Assembly: GCA_963800205.1 (NCBI GenBank)
Contig: CAWCZQ010000005.1
Coordinates: forward strand, 372,001 to 436,000
Source: UBA6224 sp963800205
GTDB lineage: Bacteria; Patescibacteriota; Saccharimonadia; Saccharimonadales; UBA4665
Direction of reading: 5' to 3'
Length of the DNA: 64,000 nucleotides
Part shown: one piece after another, positions 8,240 to 16,429 of the stretch
How the letters are laid out: the number at the start of each line of letters is the position of its first letter
How positions within the stretch are numbered: the first letter of the stretch is position 1
Translations under genes and position numbers: made by a program
Notes under the pieces: generated by a model
The model's database searches: none
What the model was told of the DNA's origin: nothing
The model's input: the letters and a program-made list of their open reading frames with translations, nothing else

Positions 8240-8602
8240 ATGAAACCGATAATTCAAGCAATCTTCAGACCGGTTGCCAATCGCCACTATACGAGCAAAA
8301 AGATAAGTGCCATACTTTACGCTTTTCAATTTTTCCCGGTTCTTTTAATTGTTCTGTACGGTGCCATTTTTGTGGATTCATTCTTTTGGTTTGCATTGGG
8401 GGGAATAATTATTTACGGATTCGTGGATTACATCATTTTTGATGCTTTTATCGACAAACTGGGGTGGAAATTAATCTGGCACCACTTTTATTCGGAAGAG
8501 GCTAAGCCTCATACTCCGGAGCTCGACCTTATAAAGCAATATGAGCAAAATCTCACACCCGAAAACTACGAAGCTCTACAAAAATATTTACGCGTCAAGT
8601 AA
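8240..8602 (+). CDS. Orphan two-TM membrane protein
   Basis: 120 aa. Two adjacent hydrophobic segments at about 23-62 (ILYAFQFFPVLLIVLYGAIF and FFWFALGGIIIYGFV), with a basic N terminus and a charged C-terminal tail (LDLIKQYEQNLTPENYEALQKYL). AT-rich; a TATAAC sequence lies directly before the ATG and there is no ribosome site. It is flanked by the 30-bp direct repeats and followed by a terminator. No family recognised. Confidence 0.6.
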   Translation: MKPIIQAIFRPVANRHYTSKKISAILYAFQFFPVLLIVLYGAIFVDSFFWFALGGIIIYGFVDYIIFDAFIDKLGWKLIWHHFYSEEAKPHTPELDLIKQYEQNLTPENYEALQKYLRVK

Positions 8603-8620
8603 TCACACAGTACAAAGTAA

Positions 8621-8650
8621 GGTTCTAACTTCGTTAATAATGCCGTACCA
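8621..8650 (+). repeat. 30-bp direct repeat, copy 2
   Basis: One mismatch (T to C) relative to 8094-8123. It runs directly into a terminator hairpin at 8659. Confidence 0.8.
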
Positions 8651-8658
8651 CATTAAGG

Positions 8659-8682
8659 CGGTCAGTAGTTACTGGCCGTTTT
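8659..8682 (+). terminator. Rho-independent terminator after the two-TM gene
   Basis: Stem CGGTCAGTA/TACTGGCCG (one G-T pair) followed by TTTT. Confidence 0.75.
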
Positions 8683-8702
8683 AATTTGGTCCGAGGATTC
8701 AT

Positions 8703-8838
8703 GCGCCCAACCATTCAAAAGGTCGGGGTGAGAATTGCCGGTGGCAATTCGCAAGGCAATCTTCCGGGCAAGCTGGACTTGGTGCAGCGAAGTTGTGGGC
8801 CTGCCGAAGCTAGAGTGGCTCCCTTCGGGCGAACACCA
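8703..8838 (+). repeat. Second tRNA-Arg scar carrying the same structured insert
   Basis: Begins GCGCCC (start of the tRNA-Arg acceptor), lacks the D and anticodon arms, then 8718-8756 is identical over 39 bases to 7576-7614 (variable loop plus the GAATTGCC/GGCAATTC hairpin). A conserved later block (AAGTTG.GGGCCTGCCG) follows, and it closes with CCCTTCGGGCG, the exact 3' half of the intact tRNA-Arg(CCG), plus a shifted ACCA. It resembles an attachment-site duplicate or a degenerate structured RNA. Confidence 0.6.
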
Positions 8839-8858
8839 AATAGTATAGACACCTGGTT

Positions 8859-8864
8859 TATACT
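8859..8864 (+). promoter_or_regulatory. Leaderless-type -10 box of the 8871 gene
   Basis: TATACT six bases before ATG; no ribosome site in between. Confidence 0.6.
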
Positions 8865-8870
8865 ATCTGC

Positions 8871-9728
8871 ATGAGTGATACATCACCGAACGAAGAAGTT
8901 ACTAACGCAAAAAGCTTAGAGCCATCACCGCAACCCAAATATCACCGACTGCTGCGGATTGTCGGCGCCATGCTTGCCGTTATCGTTGTGGTAGTTGCCC
9001 TATACGGGTTAACCATATTTGCTGCTTCTCCGGAAACAATTCGCAACCCAAAGCCAGAGCATTATCACCTTCGCCTGCAGGTTATCGTAGCTGGCAAAGC
9101 GGAAGATTTTAGTAGCAAGCAGTATCAAGTCGGCTATGCAAAAGACCAGTGCAGCGTCGAGCTATCGAGTGAGCCCTTTCATTTTCATGACAATAAAGAT
9201 CAGTTCGTGCATGTGCACTGGGAAGGTATGACTGGCGGGTTACTGATGAAGTATTATGGCTGGGACTTTATCGGAGGCTTACCTGGAGTACTGGGATACC
9301 GTTGGGACGATCCCCTCCACCCCGAGAAAATAGAAATATATGGCAAGCTTCTGCCAGCAGTACCTAAAGACGCCAAAATCTATGTATACACTGGCGACGA
9401 GCATGTCTATCGTCAAAAATCTTTTGAAGACTGGAAAACACAAGATTTAGAAAAATTTTTAGGCAAAACAAGTAATTTCCCTGGTCATAAGCTAAATATG
9501 CAGAGCGGGTTACTACAGAAACTGCTGCCTGTTGCGTATGCGCATGGCGTAAATTCCCACGATGATGCCAGCGCTACTGCCGAGACGGATCAACAGCGGT
9601 TGACGCGTATCAACAATTTGCTTGGCAACGTAGTTATTTTTGTCCAAAAAGAACAACCAACCAAAGCACAAATACAGGATCGATTTAACAATCTAGCCCC
9701 TCTGACGGCAAGCACCTGTAGCGGTTAG
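8871..9728 (+). CDS. Membrane-anchored His-rich hypothetical protein
   Basis: 285 aa. Short acidic cytoplasmic head, one membrane segment at about 33-53 (IVGAMLAVIVVVVALYGLTI), then an outside domain. That domain has repeated His (PEHYHLRLQ, FHFHDNKDQFVHVHWEG) and a GWDFIGGLPGVLGYRWDD stretch, followed by a more polar tail with a hydrophobic patch (LLQKLLPVAYAHG). Histidine clusters could bind metal, but this is inference. No family name recognised. A TATACT box directly upstream implies a leaderless message. Confidence 0.7.
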   Translation: MSDTSPNEEVTNAKSLEPSPQPKYHRLLRIVGAMLAVIVVVVALYGLTIFAASPETIRNPKPEHYHLRLQVIVAGKAEDFSSKQYQVGYAKDQCSVELSSEPFHFHDNKDQFVHVHWEGMTGGLLMKYYGWDFIGGLPGVLGYRWDDPLHPEKIEIYGKLLPAVPKDAKIYVYTGDEHVYRQKSFEDWKTQDLEKFLGKTSNFPGHKLNMQSGLLQKLLPVAYAHGVNSHDDASATAETDQQRLTRINNLLGNVVIFVQKEQPTKAQIQDRFNNLAPLTASTCSG

Positions 9729-9734
9729 ATCTGT

Positions 9735-10640
9735 CTAATTGGTTTGCATAGATTGCCACCCAATCGTAGCCAACATTCCTGACCGCAGTGCTGGCCCGGA
9801 CAAGTCACGATAGTTCGACGGAAGATCCTCTACCCCGAATACATGTTCTGGGTAATGCGACTCGACAAGCAGATTTTCTGGTGCCAACCGTATGTCATAG
9901 CCTTCGAAACATCGCATAAGCAATTCCGAACTGAAACAGCCGCTGCGAGTAATCTCGATATGATCGGGCTGTGCTGTCAGAATTGGATAGGAGCCTTTCG
10001 GTTTTTCGGATGCGTTCTCCGAAGCGTGCCGGTCAAGAATTACCATAGGATATGTCGCACGCTCTGCAAATACACGAGCAGCATGGCGCTCAATAATCTC
10101 TGCTTGTCCGTGGACATTTGCAGATGACATAACAGGTTCAACGCCTTTAGATAGTGCCGCTCTTATTAAATGGCTCGTAAAATCAGCGCCCGTCGGCGAA
10201 TACGGCTGTACTGTTCCCTGTTCTCTGCTGAGAATACCGGCCGGTATGCTTGTATCATTATAAGCACTCTCTTTGGCTGGGAATCTCATAAAACCTAAGC
10301 CGGCGTAGCGACTGGTCAATTCTTGTTGGTTACGTACAAGCCCCTTCATGGCGGTGCTAGTAAATGCGGCCTGATCAACTAGGGGCAGTGCTCGCCGATA
10401 CGGAACGGTCCAGCCTACCGTTGTCCGGTGTGGATCATTTTTGAGTACTCTTATGTCCTCCAGGAGCGTCGGACTATTTGCATTGCCGACAATGGCGTAT
10501 ACACTCTCATTGTTCAACAAAATAAGCCTGTGTGACACTAACTCACCGACCGCTCTTTTGATTGCTTCATGACGATCAAACAAATGCTCTATGTCTTCAT
10601 TGCTGCCGATACTGATACGCTCCTGCGGGACACTATTCAT
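9735..10640 (-). CDS. YrdC/Sua5-like protein (divergent threonylcarbamoyl-AMP synthase fold)
   Basis: 301 aa. The YrdC pattern can be followed: a strand resembling the PTDTVYGL region (LILLNNESVYAIVG near residue 40), LKNDPHRTTVGW where the KxR motif normally sits, RYAGLGFMRFPA (substrate strand) and VMSSANVHGQ, the counterpart of TSANxSG. The N-terminal Pro-Thr of the family is replaced. True TsaC makes the activated intermediate for t6A in tRNA; tsaB and tsaE occur elsewhere in this window, so this may be the TsaC or a paralogue. A TATACT box lies 14 bases upstream of the ATG. Confidence 0.65.
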   Translation of the reverse strand: MNSVPQERISIGSNEDIEHLFDRHEAIKRAVGELVSHRLILLNNESVYAIVGNANSPTLLEDIRVLKNDPHRTTVGWTVPYRRALPLVDQAAFTSTAMKGLVRNQQELTSRYAGLGFMRFPAKESAYNDTSIPAGILSREQGTVQPYSPTGADFTSHLIRAALSKGVEPVMSSANVHGQAEIIERHAARVFAERATYPMVILDRHASENASEKPKGSYPILTAQPDHIEITRSGCFSSELLMRCFEGYDIRLAPENLLVESHYPEHVFGVEDLPSNYRDLSGPALRSGMLATIGWQSMQTN

Positions 10641-10759
10641 AGACCAATTACGTTAGTATACACATAATTATCAGTATGTTAAGTGAAGAACCTTATGGTT
10701 AGTATTTTGCCAAGCGTGCTATTCTCTGATGACGCATCGACGCTATCACAGAACTACTC

Positions 10760-11266
10760 ATGAATAAAATCGTACACGTACACGAACAATATCAAACTGG
10801 CTACAGCTATGAGCTGCAAGAAAAGGCCGGACAGGGTTTTGCGGTAGATTTTTCTCCGTCACTGACACCCAAGCAGATGCTACAGTTCGGCGTGTTTGGC
10901 GGGGACTATTTCAATGAAGTGCCGAACGAATTTCCTGCTGATTGGTTTACGGGTGTTCGGTTGTCGCGCAGCGGAGCTAATAAAAATCTCAATTATTTCA
11001 AGGTAAACGCCAGTCAGTCATTAGCTGTATGGCAACGTCGAGGTTGGGTATATTTTGAAGACCCAAAAGGGTGGTTTCTGTGGTATTGCCGCTACTACAT
11101 AGGCCGGCGGATACCCGAGGAAGACCGGCGGCAAATCACACGTTGGAAAAATATGCGTCGCCACATAAGTCAGCTCCAGAACAGCTGCAAAACAGGCGAT
11201 AACAAGTGCCAGCCACGCCGCCGACAAGCACTTCTTCATTGGGCTTACGACTCAAGAGGGATGTAA
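10760..11266 (+). CDS. Conserved-looking hypothetical protein, Trp- and Arg-rich
   Basis: 168 aa, soluble. The second half is unusual: GWVYFEDPKGWFLWYCRYY, then GRRIPEEDRRQITRWKNMRR and a CKTGDNKCQPRRRQALLHWA tail with two Cys. The density of Trp, Tyr and Arg suggests a compact nucleic-acid or metal-binding fold. I have an impression of similar DPRGWFxWYCR-type sequences in unrelated organisms, including fungi, but cannot verify this. A TATTCT box lies upstream; no clear ribosome site. Confidence 0.65.
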   Translation: MNKIVHVHEQYQTGYSYELQEKAGQGFAVDFSPSLTPKQMLQFGVFGGDYFNEVPNEFPADWFTGVRLSRSGANKNLNYFKVNASQSLAVWQRRGWVYFEDPKGWFLWYCRYYIGRRIPEEDRRQITRWKNMRRHISQLQNSCKTGDNKCQPRRRQALLHWAYDSRGM

Positions 11267-11291
11267 TAGAGACAAATGGTAAGTAATATTA

Positions 11292-11297
11292 TATAAT
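11292..11297 (+). promoter_or_regulatory. -10 box that decides the start of the 11308 gene
   Basis: TATAAT overlaps the first possible ATG (11296), so that ATG cannot be in a transcript from this promoter; the next ATG, ten bases after the box, is the likely leaderless start. Confidence 0.55.
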
Positions 11298-11307
11298 GGT
11301 ACTTCAC

Positions 11308-12516
11308 ATGTCAGAGGTTCAGAGATCGTACGAAACCCCGCACACCCAGCGCAAACTGGAGCTATTTTTGGGTGAACTTGCCACACAAGGAACAAAGCCA
11401 CCAGGAAATGATCGTATAATCGGCGCACTCTGTCTCGCAACGATTGATGACATAACAAATGATGGTCCTGTCAAAGATATGGCAGCAGACTTTTTGGCAA
11501 ACCGACCTAGTTTTGTAGTATCAGAAGCAGTTGGGGCTTACCGAGCCGCCGTGCAAACAGAACTTCAAAAGTACGAGGAAGGCTTTCCCGAGGACCCAGA
11601 GCTGGAAGACCCGCGTCGCTGGCAGCGCTCATTGCACGAAATAGCAGACGTCTACAATACTCTGCATGGTACTCATTCAGTCCAGGAGCGGAGTGAGCGG
11701 CTCAACTACAACTTATGGGCCAGGCGTGTACAAACAAATATACCCGACCGTTACTTAGCTGCTGAAATAGCTATGCAGTCATACCGTCATCGCTTCCCGA
11801 ACGGTGTAAAATGGCTCGATATTGGCTGTGGAATCCTCGAAGGTCAGCGTATGCTGCTCGGCAAGCAACAGCAGGGCTTAACTGAAGTTGATATCGTTAC
11901 CGAAAACGGTGATATCGATGCCCTCAAAACCTCTGAGGTTCGAGACTTACTTCAGCGTGACTCCCTTATTAAAAGAGCGGTAGGGGTTGACCTAATGCCA
12001 GCCTACGACCCAAATACCCAGCAGTGGGCACGTGGGTCGTTAAGACCGCAGAAGGAAATGCGTAATCAGGAATTCATGCGTAAGTTTGATTCACTCATTA
12101 TGTCACCGACAAAAGAAACAGAAACCTTTGGTAATGTCATATCTTTTTTTGACGGCGACCTCCTACGGGAAGAAACGCGAGAAGAATTCAGTGCAGGACC
12201 GGGCGCAGAAAAGTTTGAAATGGTTACCATACTGACGACACTTCACCAATTACCTAGAGACCAGCGCAATGAGTTAGCGGAAATTGCCAAAAGCTATCTC
12301 GACCCAGACAACGGAATATTAGTACTCCAAGATTTTGCCCGGGTAGCGCATCATGCTCGGTCGCCACAATCTCTCCTGTTTTATCAACATTGGCACAACC
12401 CTTACCGATACAGGACTTTTATATGGGATATGAAAGAACCACAGAAGGGTTATCAAGAATTTGCGCGCGCTGCCGACAGTCGCTGTCAACGTTTGATGTT
12501 AAACACTAACGGCTGA
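11308..12516 (+). CDS. SAM-dependent methyltransferase-like protein
   Basis: 402 aa. A helical N-terminal region of about 160 residues precedes a class I methyltransferase fold: VKWLDIGCGILEGQ (SAM-binding motif I, near residue 172), an acidic strand end around VGVDLMPAYD, and later FEMVTILTTLHQLP and GILVLQDFARV, the usual motif IV and post-motif strands. Substrate unknown. Start chosen by the TATAAT box ten bases upstream. The 3' end overlaps the opposing gene at 12506 by 11 bases. Confidence 0.75.
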   Translation: MSEVQRSYETPHTQRKLELFLGELATQGTKPPGNDRIIGALCLATIDDITNDGPVKDMAADFLANRPSFVVSEAVGAYRAAVQTELQKYEEGFPEDPELEDPRRWQRSLHEIADVYNTLHGTHSVQERSERLNYNLWARRVQTNIPDRYLAAEIAMQSYRHRFPNGVKWLDIGCGILEGQRMLLGKQQQGLTEVDIVTENGDIDALKTSEVRDLLQRDSLIKRAVGVDLMPAYDPNTQQWARGSLRPQKEMRNQEFMRKFDSLIMSPTKETETFGNVISFFDGDLLREETREEFSAGPGAEKFEMVTILTTLHQLPRDQRNELAEIAKSYLDPDNGILVLQDFARVAHHARSPQSLLFYQHWHNPYRYRTFIWDMKEPQKGYQEFARAADSRCQRLMLNTNG

Positions 12517-13063
12517 GTCGGTTCTCCACCATTGCAACATACCGGCGCATGAATCCTTTTTGGGCTTCTACTATCCCCTCGGGGTATTGGTAATAGCTAA
12601 ATATCATCGCTCCCCTTGTACCCCCAGCGGAGAGCGGGTACACCTCGCTGTATCCGATACCGCCACCCGCCTGATTCATGCGTGCTTGTTCTGGGGTAAG
12701 TTCTGGCGTAAATAATACAGCCCAATCTGTCGTCGCTTGTGGGTCACCACTCCTAATCGCCTTAGCGATAATATTATCTTTGTCTTCAAGCGGAATACGA
12801 ATATCTTCAAACCGTTTAACTGACATCTGTTTGGTGCCATCGGCATGCATTGTATTAGATAAGGCTACGCGCTCAATGACACCATCCTTATCATTTACGA
12901 TAAGCAAAACCACTATTCCTAAAAATAAAAAAGCTGCCGTGGCTTTGTCATAAAACGGCGTGTTTACAATAGCCTGCCTTAACTCTTGAGTGTCATTGGC
13001 CTCCTCCAAGAGTCTTGCTAGCACCTCATAATCAAAAGCAATTTGACTTTCCGGCATCTCCAT
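12506..13063 (-). CDS. Hypothetical protein, possibly GAF-like
   Basis: 185 aa, soluble. Helical first part (ARLLEEANDTQELRQAI), a hydrophobic strand with acid end (FLFLGIVVLLIVNDKDG) and a C-terminal VYPLSAGGTRGAMIFSYY, which is the kind of strand pair seen in GAF sensor domains; that resemblance is weak. It ends in a helix likely to dimerise. A TATAAT box lies eight bases before the ATG, with no ribosome site, so the message should be leaderless. Confidence 0.6.
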   Translation of the reverse strand: MEMPESQIAFDYEVLARLLEEANDTQELRQAIVNTPFYDKATAAFLFLGIVVLLIVNDKDGVIERVALSNTMHADGTKQMSVKRFEDIRIPLEDKDNIIAKAIRSGDPQATTDWAVLFTPELTPEQARMNQAGGGIGYSEVYPLSAGGTRGAMIFSYYQYPEGIVEAQKGFMRRYVAMVENRLSR

Positions 13064-13071
13064 CGGAGCTC

Positions 13072-13077
13072 ATTATA
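13072..13077 (-). promoter_or_regulatory. Leaderless-type -10 box of the 13063 gene
   Basis: TATAAT on the minus strand, eight bases before ATG. Confidence 0.6.
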
Positions 13078-13126
13078 TCAGTAATGAACAGTATCCCCTA
13101 CACTTCTGCTCCGCGGAATATAAAAA

Positions 13127-13234
13127 TTATTCTCCGTAAATGCGGGCTCGGAGTTCCATGAACGACTCACGCTCGTCGGCGTCCATCGAATCAAATTCTC
13201 GTTGTGCAACTTTATCCCAATCTTTCTTTGGCAT
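13127..13234 (-). CDS. 35-aa small charged protein
   Basis: Encodes MPKKDWDKVAQREFDSMDAD through ARIYGE. Strongly amphipathic helix pattern with no hydrophobic segment. AAAGGGGAG lies about eight bases before the ATG. It sits between the XRE regulator and the GAF-like gene on the same strand, so it is likely the second gene of the XRE transcript. No family recognised. Confidence 0.5.
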   Translation of the reverse strand: MPKKDWDKVAQREFDSMDADERESFMELRARIYGE

Positions 13235-13309
13235 GTAACATCTCCCCTTTTTACCCTCACGAGTATGACAGGGTGGCGCAACGGGCTCTATGAGAAATTT
13301 CGCAGTATA

Positions 13310-13858
13310 CTATTGCTCTTTGGGTGGCTCTAGACGGCGCTGGGTGTATTGCGCTTTGCCGTGCAACACGGCCTTTTGCAAGGTGTTAAGCACTACCTGC
13401 GCTTGCTCATAACTCATCCCGACACGTGCTACCGGCTGAGCGCCATTGTCGCTACCGTTTGACTGCATAAATTGCATCACAATGCCGCTGTTATTTGCGG
13501 TTACTTCCAATGCATCGGTATACTGCGTCCGCATATCCATAGCCAAGACGACGACGGCCGCATTTTTGCTGAGATCTTCGAGTGGATTACGACCCCGCTT
13601 ATCCTGATGTCGCTCGTAGCCAGCCGACTCCCACAGTTGTACTGCTTCTTGGTCTTGTACATCAAAATGATCCATGAGTAGCATGAGAATATCTTCGGCA
13701 GGTCGTTCGTGGCCAGACTCAATCCGCTCCAACGTATCCATGTCGATTTCAACTGCGCCAGCCGCTTCGGCAAGCGTTTCGCTCTTCTGCTCACGCACAT
13801 ATTTCAGGTGAGCTCCGAGATTCTTGAACGGTATTGAATTATGCGTTGGCTCCTGCAT
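13310..13858 (-). CDS. XRE-family HTH regulator
   Basis: 182 aa. Residues about 10-65 form a Cro/C1-type helix-turn-helix (LGAHLKYVREQKSETLAEAA, then DMDTLERIESGHERPAEDIL). The C-terminal 110 residues are a partner domain with VVLAMDMRTQYTD strands and a long terminal helix; no ligand signature seen. Divergent from murB with less than 80 bases between, so it could act on the shared region. The same HTH type is fused to MurA at 16430, which is suggestive of a regulatory theme in wall synthesis. Confidence 0.8.
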   Translation of the reverse strand: MQEPTHNSIPFKNLGAHLKYVREQKSETLAEAAGAVEIDMDTLERIESGHERPAEDILMLLMDHFDVQDQEAVQLWESAGYERHQDKRGRNPLEDLSKNAAVVVLAMDMRTQYTDALEVTANNSGIVMQFMQSNGSDNGAQPVARVGMSYEQAQVVLNTLQKAVLHGKAQYTQRRLEPPKEQ

Positions 13859-13919
13859 GTGTACTCTCTATGTTAACGCCAATGATTAGGCGAGTGCAAG
13901 CACAAGAACCACCCTGCGT

Positions 13920-13925
13920 TATAAT
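13920..13925 (+). promoter_or_regulatory. Leaderless-type -10 box of murB
   Basis: TATAAT seven bases before the ATG at 13933; no ribosome site. Confidence 0.65.
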
Positions 13926-13932
13926 AGACATA

Positions 13933-14964
13933 ATGACACCGCAACAAAACGTATCGCTCGCCAACTATTCCACGATGCGGCTCGGGGGTACGGCCGCTTA
14001 CGCGTGCGAAGTTCATAGTCGCCAAGAACTCTCAGAAGCCGTCAGCTGGGCAGAAGAGCGACACCTTCCTATGATTATGATAGGCGGGGGCAGCAATATA
14101 TTTTGGCGCGACGAAGGCTTTCAGGGTCTGCTCATCATCAACAAAATCATGCGTTATGAAGACTTCGCCGAGGACGAGACCAATCACTACGTCACTATCG
14201 GGGCAGGAGAGAATTGGGACAGTGTTGTCGAACGAAGCGTCGCCGCCGGGCTCTCAGGCATTGAATGTCTCAGCCTTATACCCGGCAGTGCAGGCGCCAC
14301 ACCCGTGCAGAATGTGGGAGCGTACGGACAAGAAATTGCCGATACTCTGGTGAGTGTGGAGGTGTTCGACCGCGAGACCCACAGCTTTATCAACATACCC
14401 AACGCCGATTGTGGCTTTGCATACCGCTCTTCCCGGTTTAAGACCGTCGATAAGGAGCGGTTTTTTATTACTGCTATTACTCTTCACCTGTTTGCCTTAG
14501 CGCCAGAACCACCTTTCTATGGCGCCTTAGACACCTACCTTTCCGAGCATGCCATTACCGACCATTCCGCCAGTGTCCTGCGTGCTGCCGTGATAGATAT
14601 ACGCAGCCACAAGCTACCAGACCCTTCCCGCATCGCCAACAATGGCTCATTCTTTGCCAATCCTGTGGTTGATTCCATGCTCTTTACCGATCTGCAAGAT
14701 CAGTACGATAACATTCCCCACTGGGAGGTCGAGAATGGCATCAAGCTCTCCGCCGCCTGGCTCATAGAACAAGCTGGCTTCAAGGGCATTCACGATGCCG
14801 CAACTGGTATGATGACGTGGCCTTCCCAGCCGCTAGTATTTGTGAACGAACGCGCAGCGACGACGCAAAATCTGCTGTCCTTCCGCGACAAAGTACTTGC
14901 AGCCGTCCAAGAAAAATTTGGCGTCAGCCTCCAGCAAGAACCCGAGCTCCTGCCGGTTCAATAG
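13933..14964 (+). CDS. murB: UDP-N-acetylenolpyruvoylglucosamine reductase
   Basis: 343 aa. Cytoplasmic FAD enzyme that makes UDP-MurNAc, the second committed step of peptidoglycan synthesis. Seen: NYSTMRLGG near the start, IGGGSNIFWRDEGF (FAD-binding), SLIPGSAGATPVQNVGAYGQ (flavin/pyrophosphate loop), YRSSRFK, NNGSFFANPV (with the catalytic Ser) and KLSAAWLIEQAGFKG near the end. Start at MTPQQNVS is set by the TATAAT box seven bases upstream; an earlier in-frame ATG at 13834 lies in the opposing regulator gene. Convergent with glyA. Confidence 0.95.
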   Translation: MTPQQNVSLANYSTMRLGGTAAYACEVHSRQELSEAVSWAEERHLPMIMIGGGSNIFWRDEGFQGLLIINKIMRYEDFAEDETNHYVTIGAGENWDSVVERSVAAGLSGIECLSLIPGSAGATPVQNVGAYGQEIADTLVSVEVFDRETHSFINIPNADCGFAYRSSRFKTVDKERFFITAITLHLFALAPEPPFYGALDTYLSEHAITDHSASVLRAAVIDIRSHKLPDPSRIANNGSFFANPVVDSMLFTDLQDQYDNIPHWEVENGIKLSAAWLIEQAGFKGIHDAATGMMTWPSQPLVFVNERAATTQNLLSFRDKVLAAVQEKFGVSLQQEPELLPVQ

Positions 14965-14979
14965 CCTGAGCTGTCTTGC

Positions 14980-16257
14980 TTACGTGTCGCTAGGCAATGG
15001 AAATTGCAAAGCAAAGGCTTTGACTTCTTGCTGAATAGCCGCCAGGCGGTCATCGTCGTCGCGGGCTTCGATTGCCTGCTTCATCCACTCCGCAATCTGT
15101 ACCATATGCTCTTCCTTCAGGCCTCGAGTCGTCAGTGCCGGGGTACCGAGTCGAATGCCGCTTGGCTTAAACGGCGGCAACGGGTCGTCAGCCACGGCAT
15201 TTTTGTTGAGCGTGAGCCCGATTTTGTCGAGTGCCAGCTCTGCCTCGCCGCCATGTATACCAAAGCTTTTATAGACATCGGCAAGTATCAAATGGTTGCT
15301 CGTGCCGCCAGTTACCAGCTGGAACCCACGACTTTGCAGCTCGTCGGCTAGTATGGCAGCATTTTTGACGATTTGCGCAGCGTAGGTCTTGAATTCAGGC
15401 TTGAGTGCCTCCCCAAAGCAAACTGCCTTGGCGGCAATCACATGCATGTGCGGACCACCTTGCATACCAGGAAAGATTGAGCGGTCTATTAACGTCGGAA
15501 TATTTTCTAAAGTCTTCTCCGGGGCGCGTAACGGATTACCGACTACTCCCTTGCTGAGAATAAGACCGCCGCGAGGGCCACGGAGGGTTTTGTGTGTCGT
15601 GGTCGTAATGACGTGAAAACCATAATCGAATGGATTCTTGGCGACTCCCCCCGCTATCAAACCTGCAATATGCGCCATGTCAGCCATCAGGAGGGCACCG
15701 ACTTCATTGCCGATTTCGGCAAATTTTTCATAGTCGAGCTCACGTGGATAGGCGCTAAAACCAGCCAAAATAATTTTGGGCTTATGGGTTTGGGCTAGCT
15801 CTCGCAGTTCATCGTAATCGATTTCGCCCGTGGTGGGATCTTTCATCTTGTAGCGGATAAAATTGTAAAGCTTCGCACTGCGCGTTACCGGGGCTCCGTG
15901 CGTTAAATGGCCGCCATGGCCGAGATCCATAGCCAGCACCGTATCGCCAGGCTCCAGCCAGGCGCTATAGACCGCTTCGTTAGCTGGGGCGCCACTGTGG
16001 GGCTGGACGTTGGCATGATCGGCACCAAATAGTTGCTTGGCGCGCTCGATGGCCAATGTTTCGACCTGGTCTGTGAATTCTTGACCACCATAGTAGCGCC
16101 TGCCAGGATAGCCTTCGCTGTATTTGTTGGTAAACACACTGCCGAGAGCCGTCAATACATCCCGCGTTACATAGTTTTCCGAGGGTATAAGTTCTAACCC
16201 TTCGCGTTCCCGTTTTTCTTCTCCGGCAATCATTGCCGCTACTTTGTCGTCTTGCAT
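14980..16257 (-). CDS. glyA: Serine hydroxymethyltransferase
   Basis: 425 aa, full length. PLP enzyme converting serine and tetrahydrofolate to glycine and 5,10-methylene-THF. Seen: LELIPSENYVTRDVL at the N terminus, NVQPHSGAPAN, the lysine site TTTTHKTLRGPRGG, and a C terminus with SGIRLGTPALTTRG. In a genome this reduced it is a likely main source of one-carbon units. The message has a leader of about 25 bases after a TACACT box, with weak AGAGGG. Confidence 0.95.
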   Translation of the reverse strand: MQDDKVAAMIAGEEKREREGLELIPSENYVTRDVLTALGSVFTNKYSEGYPGRRYYGGQEFTDQVETLAIERAKQLFGADHANVQPHSGAPANEAVYSAWLEPGDTVLAMDLGHGGHLTHGAPVTRSAKLYNFIRYKMKDPTTGEIDYDELRELAQTHKPKIILAGFSAYPRELDYEKFAEIGNEVGALLMADMAHIAGLIAGGVAKNPFDYGFHVITTTTHKTLRGPRGGLILSKGVVGNPLRAPEKTLENIPTLIDRSIFPGMQGGPHMHVIAAKAVCFGEALKPEFKTYAAQIVKNAAILADELQSRGFQLVTGGTSNHLILADVYKSFGIHGGEAELALDKIGLTLNKNAVADDPLPPFKPSGIRLGTPALTTRGLKEEHMVQIAEWMKQAIEARDDDDRLAAIQQEVKAFALQFPLPSDT

Positions 16258-16392
16258 AACCGTACCCTCTTCTATGAGTTTTAGTGTATCACTTTTGTGC
16301 TCGAGGTTACGCTAGCTAAATCATGTACTAAGTATAGCAAGAGAGGCACCGTCGGGTATGCGATTTTTTGACCGCAAAACCGTATGCTTTAT

Positions 16393-16420
16393 TGACCGTT
16401 TATATCATCTTTGATATATT
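16393..16420 (+). promoter_or_regulatory. Promoter of HTH-murA
   Basis: TTGACC and TATATT spaced by 16 bases; the ATG follows nine bases after the -10 box, again with no ribosome site. Confidence 0.65.
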
Positions 16421-16429
16421 AACGGCATT

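Noticed and set aside
13078..13281. 67-aa minus-strand frame overlapping the 35-aa gene
   Set aside because: It has no ribosome site, while the 35-aa frame in the same place has AAAGGGGAG at good spacing and a coherent charged helix.
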